Source of the DNA: an uncultured Clostridia bacterium | GTDB lineage: Bacteria; Bacillota; Clostridia; Saccharofermentanales; Saccharofermentanaceae | Length of the DNA stretch: 7,963 bases | Direction of reading: 5' to 3' | NCBI GenBank assembly: GCA_946545505.1 | Contig: CAMNNN010000061.1 | Coordinates: 1 to 7,963 of the forward strand | Position numbers and translations under genes: made by a program | Notes under the pieces: generated by a model | The model's database searches: none | What the model saw: the letters and a program-made list of their open reading frames with translations, nothing else | Told to the model about the DNA's origin: nothing | Shown here: positions 6,835-7,963 of the stretch, one piece after another | Numbering within the stretch: position 1 is the stretch's first letter | Layout: every line of letters starts with the position of its first letter

Positions 6835-7963
6835 TTTTTCCTACCTCCGAATTACTTATGTTCTTTTTTTTATTTGCTGTGGTTTTCTTCGCCGGTGCCT
6901 TCTTGGCTGCGGGTTTCTTCGCGGCGGGCTTTTTGGCCGGAGCCTTCTTAGCCGCAGGCTTCTTGGGAGGGGCCTTCTTGTTCTCGGGGTCCTTGACCTT
7001 CATGAAGTAAACACCCGCGAGAGGCGGAAGATTAAACTTAACGTGATAAGGTTTACCCTGGAACTCTTCGTCTATCGCCTCGAAAGTGCCGTCCAGCGAA
7101 ACTCCTGTGGGATAGCCGCTTCCTCCGAAAGCCATGTCATCCGTGTTGAGAACGATCTTGTAAGTACCGAGCTCGTATACGGGAATCTTGTACTCCTCAA
7201 GAGGCTGGGGAACCATGTTAAGTGCGACATAGATGTCGTTCTCTTCCCTCTTCGGGCTCTTTCTTGCATATACGAAAACATTGTTTACAGTATCATCAGC
7301 TGCGATCCACTCGAAGCCTGACCATGTGTGGTCATCTCTCCAGAGCTGTCCGTGATCGATATAGAAACGGTTGAGCTTAGAACAGTAATCCTGAAGCAGA
7401 CGGTGTGACTCGTAGTCGAGCATGAACCACTCGAGCTGCTCATAGAATCTCCACTCGATAAACTGTCCGAATTCAGCACCCATGAAGTTCAGCTTCGCAC
7501 CGGGATGGCTCATCTGATACATGAACAAAGTTCTAAGTGAAGCGAACTTTCTCCATACATCACCGGGCATCTTATTGATGAGCGAATACTTGCCGTGAAC
7601 TACTTCATCGTGAGAAAGGCTCAATACATAATTCTCAGCGAATGCGTACATCATGGAGAAACAGAACTCATCGTGATGCCATCCTCTCGCATAGGAATCT
7701 GTAGAGAAGTAATCGAGCGTGTCATGCATCCAGCCCATATTCCACTTATGTGTGAATCCGAGTCCGCCTTCCTCTACGGGATGGGAAACCTTAGGCCAGG
7801 CAGTAGACTCCTCAGCGATCATCATTACGCCGGGATACTTGCTTCTGATAGTGGAATTAAGCTTCTTGAAGAACTCGACAGCCTCGAGGTTCTCGTTGCC
7901 GCCGTACTTGTTCGGGATATAGTTCTGACGTCCGTAATCTCTGTAGAGCATGGAGCTAACGGC
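6827..7963 (-). CDS. glgB: 1,4-alpha-glucan branching enzyme (5' part missing) with lysine-rich tail
   Basis: The frame enters from the right edge and yields the last 378 residues. GlgB cuts an alpha-1,4 chain and rejoins it as an alpha-1,6 branch. The first visible residues, [10 protein letters not shown], are those that directly follow the nucleophile Asp in GH13 branching enzymes, so the window edge falls just after that codon. Visible landmarks are [22 protein letters not shown] with acid/base Glu51 of the fragment, [19 protein letters not shown] (68-86), SHDEVVHGK (region IV, Asp119), and MGAEFGQ (161-167). The C-terminal beta domain ends at [12 protein letters not shown] (313-324), where most GlgB proteins stop. 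About 50 extra residues follow: seven KKxxx pentads (329-363), KKK, then a short polar end. That region has 18 Lys between 329 and 376. The final codons also contain the glgC ribosome binding site. ATG codons in the window are internal, not starts. Function is certain; the tail is unusual. Confidence 0.97.
   Translation of the reverse strand, partial: AVSSMLYRDYGRQNYIPNKYGGNENLEAVEFFKKLNSTIRSKYPGVMMIAEESTAWPKVSHPVEEGGLGFTHKWNMGWMHDTLDYFSTDSYARGWHHDEFCFSMMYAFAENYVLSLSHDEVVHGKYSLINKMPGDVWRKFASLRTLFMYQMSHPGAKLNFMGAEFGQFIEWRFYEQLEWFMLDYESHRLLQDYCSKLNRFYIDHGQLWRDDHTWSGFEWIAADDTVNNVFVYARKSPKREENDIYVALNMVPQPLEEYKIPVYELGTYKIVLNTDDMAFGGSGYPTGVSLDGTFEAIDEEFQGKPYHVKFNLPPLAGVYFMKVKDPENKKAPPKKPAAKKAPAKKPAAKKPAAKKAPAKKTTANKKKNISNSEVGKNG
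6844..6848 (-). promoter_or_regulatory. Ribosome binding site of glgC
   Basis: The minus strand reads GGAGG, a strong Shine-Dalgarno core, 9 nt before the ATG at 6834. It lies inside the last codons of glgB (encoding SEVGKNG), and the two genes overlap by 8 nt. It confirms the glgC start and explains why the non-basic end of the GlgB tail departs from the lysine pattern. Confidence 0.85.
6875..6979 (-). repeat. Seven tandem 15-bp repeats encoding the KKxxx tail of GlgB
   Basis: Fragment residues 329-363 read as seven consecutive pentads: [35 protein letters not shown]. Each begins with two lysine codons, followed by Pro/Ala (Thr in the last). Synonymous positions differ between units (for example CCTGCGGCT, CCCGCCGCG and CCCGCAGCC all encode PAA). 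The repeats are therefore not fresh slippage copies, and the peptide pattern has probably been kept by selection. The protein segment should be disordered and strongly positive. Confidence 0.9.

Noticed and set aside
6827..6872. Programmed frameshift producing a GlgB-GlgC fusion
   Set aside because: Both shifted frames meet a stop within a few codons of the A8 run, before glgC begins.
6875..6979. Regularly spaced short repeats that might suggest a CRISPR or minisatellite
   Set aside because: The period is 15 bp with no spacers, in frame, with synonymous variation. It is a protein-coding tandem repeat.
6752..7321. Plus-strand open frame of 189 codons with Leu/Gly-rich segments
   Set aside because: It is antisense to the GlgB tail and the glgC start, produced by the same codon bias, and has no family resemblance.
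7949..7951. ATG at 7951 as the start of a short glgB-like gene
   Set aside because: The frame stays open to the window edge, and the preceding codons (AVSS) match the conserved segment after the branching-enzyme nucleophile, so this Met is internal.

Overview
The window carries one compact, single-direction gene cluster. All six genes read on the minus strand, from the right edge to the left: glgB (5' end cut off), glgC, glgD, glgA, a GH13 alpha-glucan hydrolase, and a TrmH/SpoU-family RNA 2'-O-methyltransferase (3' end cut off). Junctions are an 8-nt overlap, a 24-nt gap, a 1-nt gap, a 3-nt gap and a 1-nt overlap, so this is almost certainly one transcript. Its promoter lies beyond the right edge and its end beyond the left edge. 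No stretch longer than 24 nt is non-coding. I saw no tRNA, rRNA, mobile element or CRISPR array.

The separate glgC and glgD genes (catalytic plus degenerate ADP-glucose pyrophosphorylase subunits), strong AGGAGG-type ribosome binding sites and moderate base composition point to a Bacillota bacterium, most likely Clostridia (a gut or anaerobic Lachnospiraceae/Oscillospiraceae-like lineage). Genus-level assignment is not possible from this window.

The pathway is bacterial glycogen metabolism. GlgC with GlgD makes ADP-glucose, GlgA extends alpha-1,4 chains, and GlgB introduces alpha-1,6 branches. The GH13 enzyme, which has a CBM34-like N-terminus and no signal peptide, would hydrolyse or trim alpha-glucan in the cytoplasm. 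The methyltransferase has no evident metabolic link but its start is fused to the GH13 stop (TGATG).

The most unusual feature is that the two polymer-building enzymes, GlgA and GlgB, each end in a long lysine/alanine/proline-rich, presumably disordered, histone H1-like tail after a complete catalytic body. The GlgB tail contains seven tandem KKxxx pentapeptides. The GlgA tail has a KKEE-type charged segment followed by the same KKxxx pentads. GlgC, GlgD and the GH13 protein have no tail. The tails share a 19-nt identical stretch, suggesting common origin or exchange. I know of no described role for such tails on glycogen enzymes.
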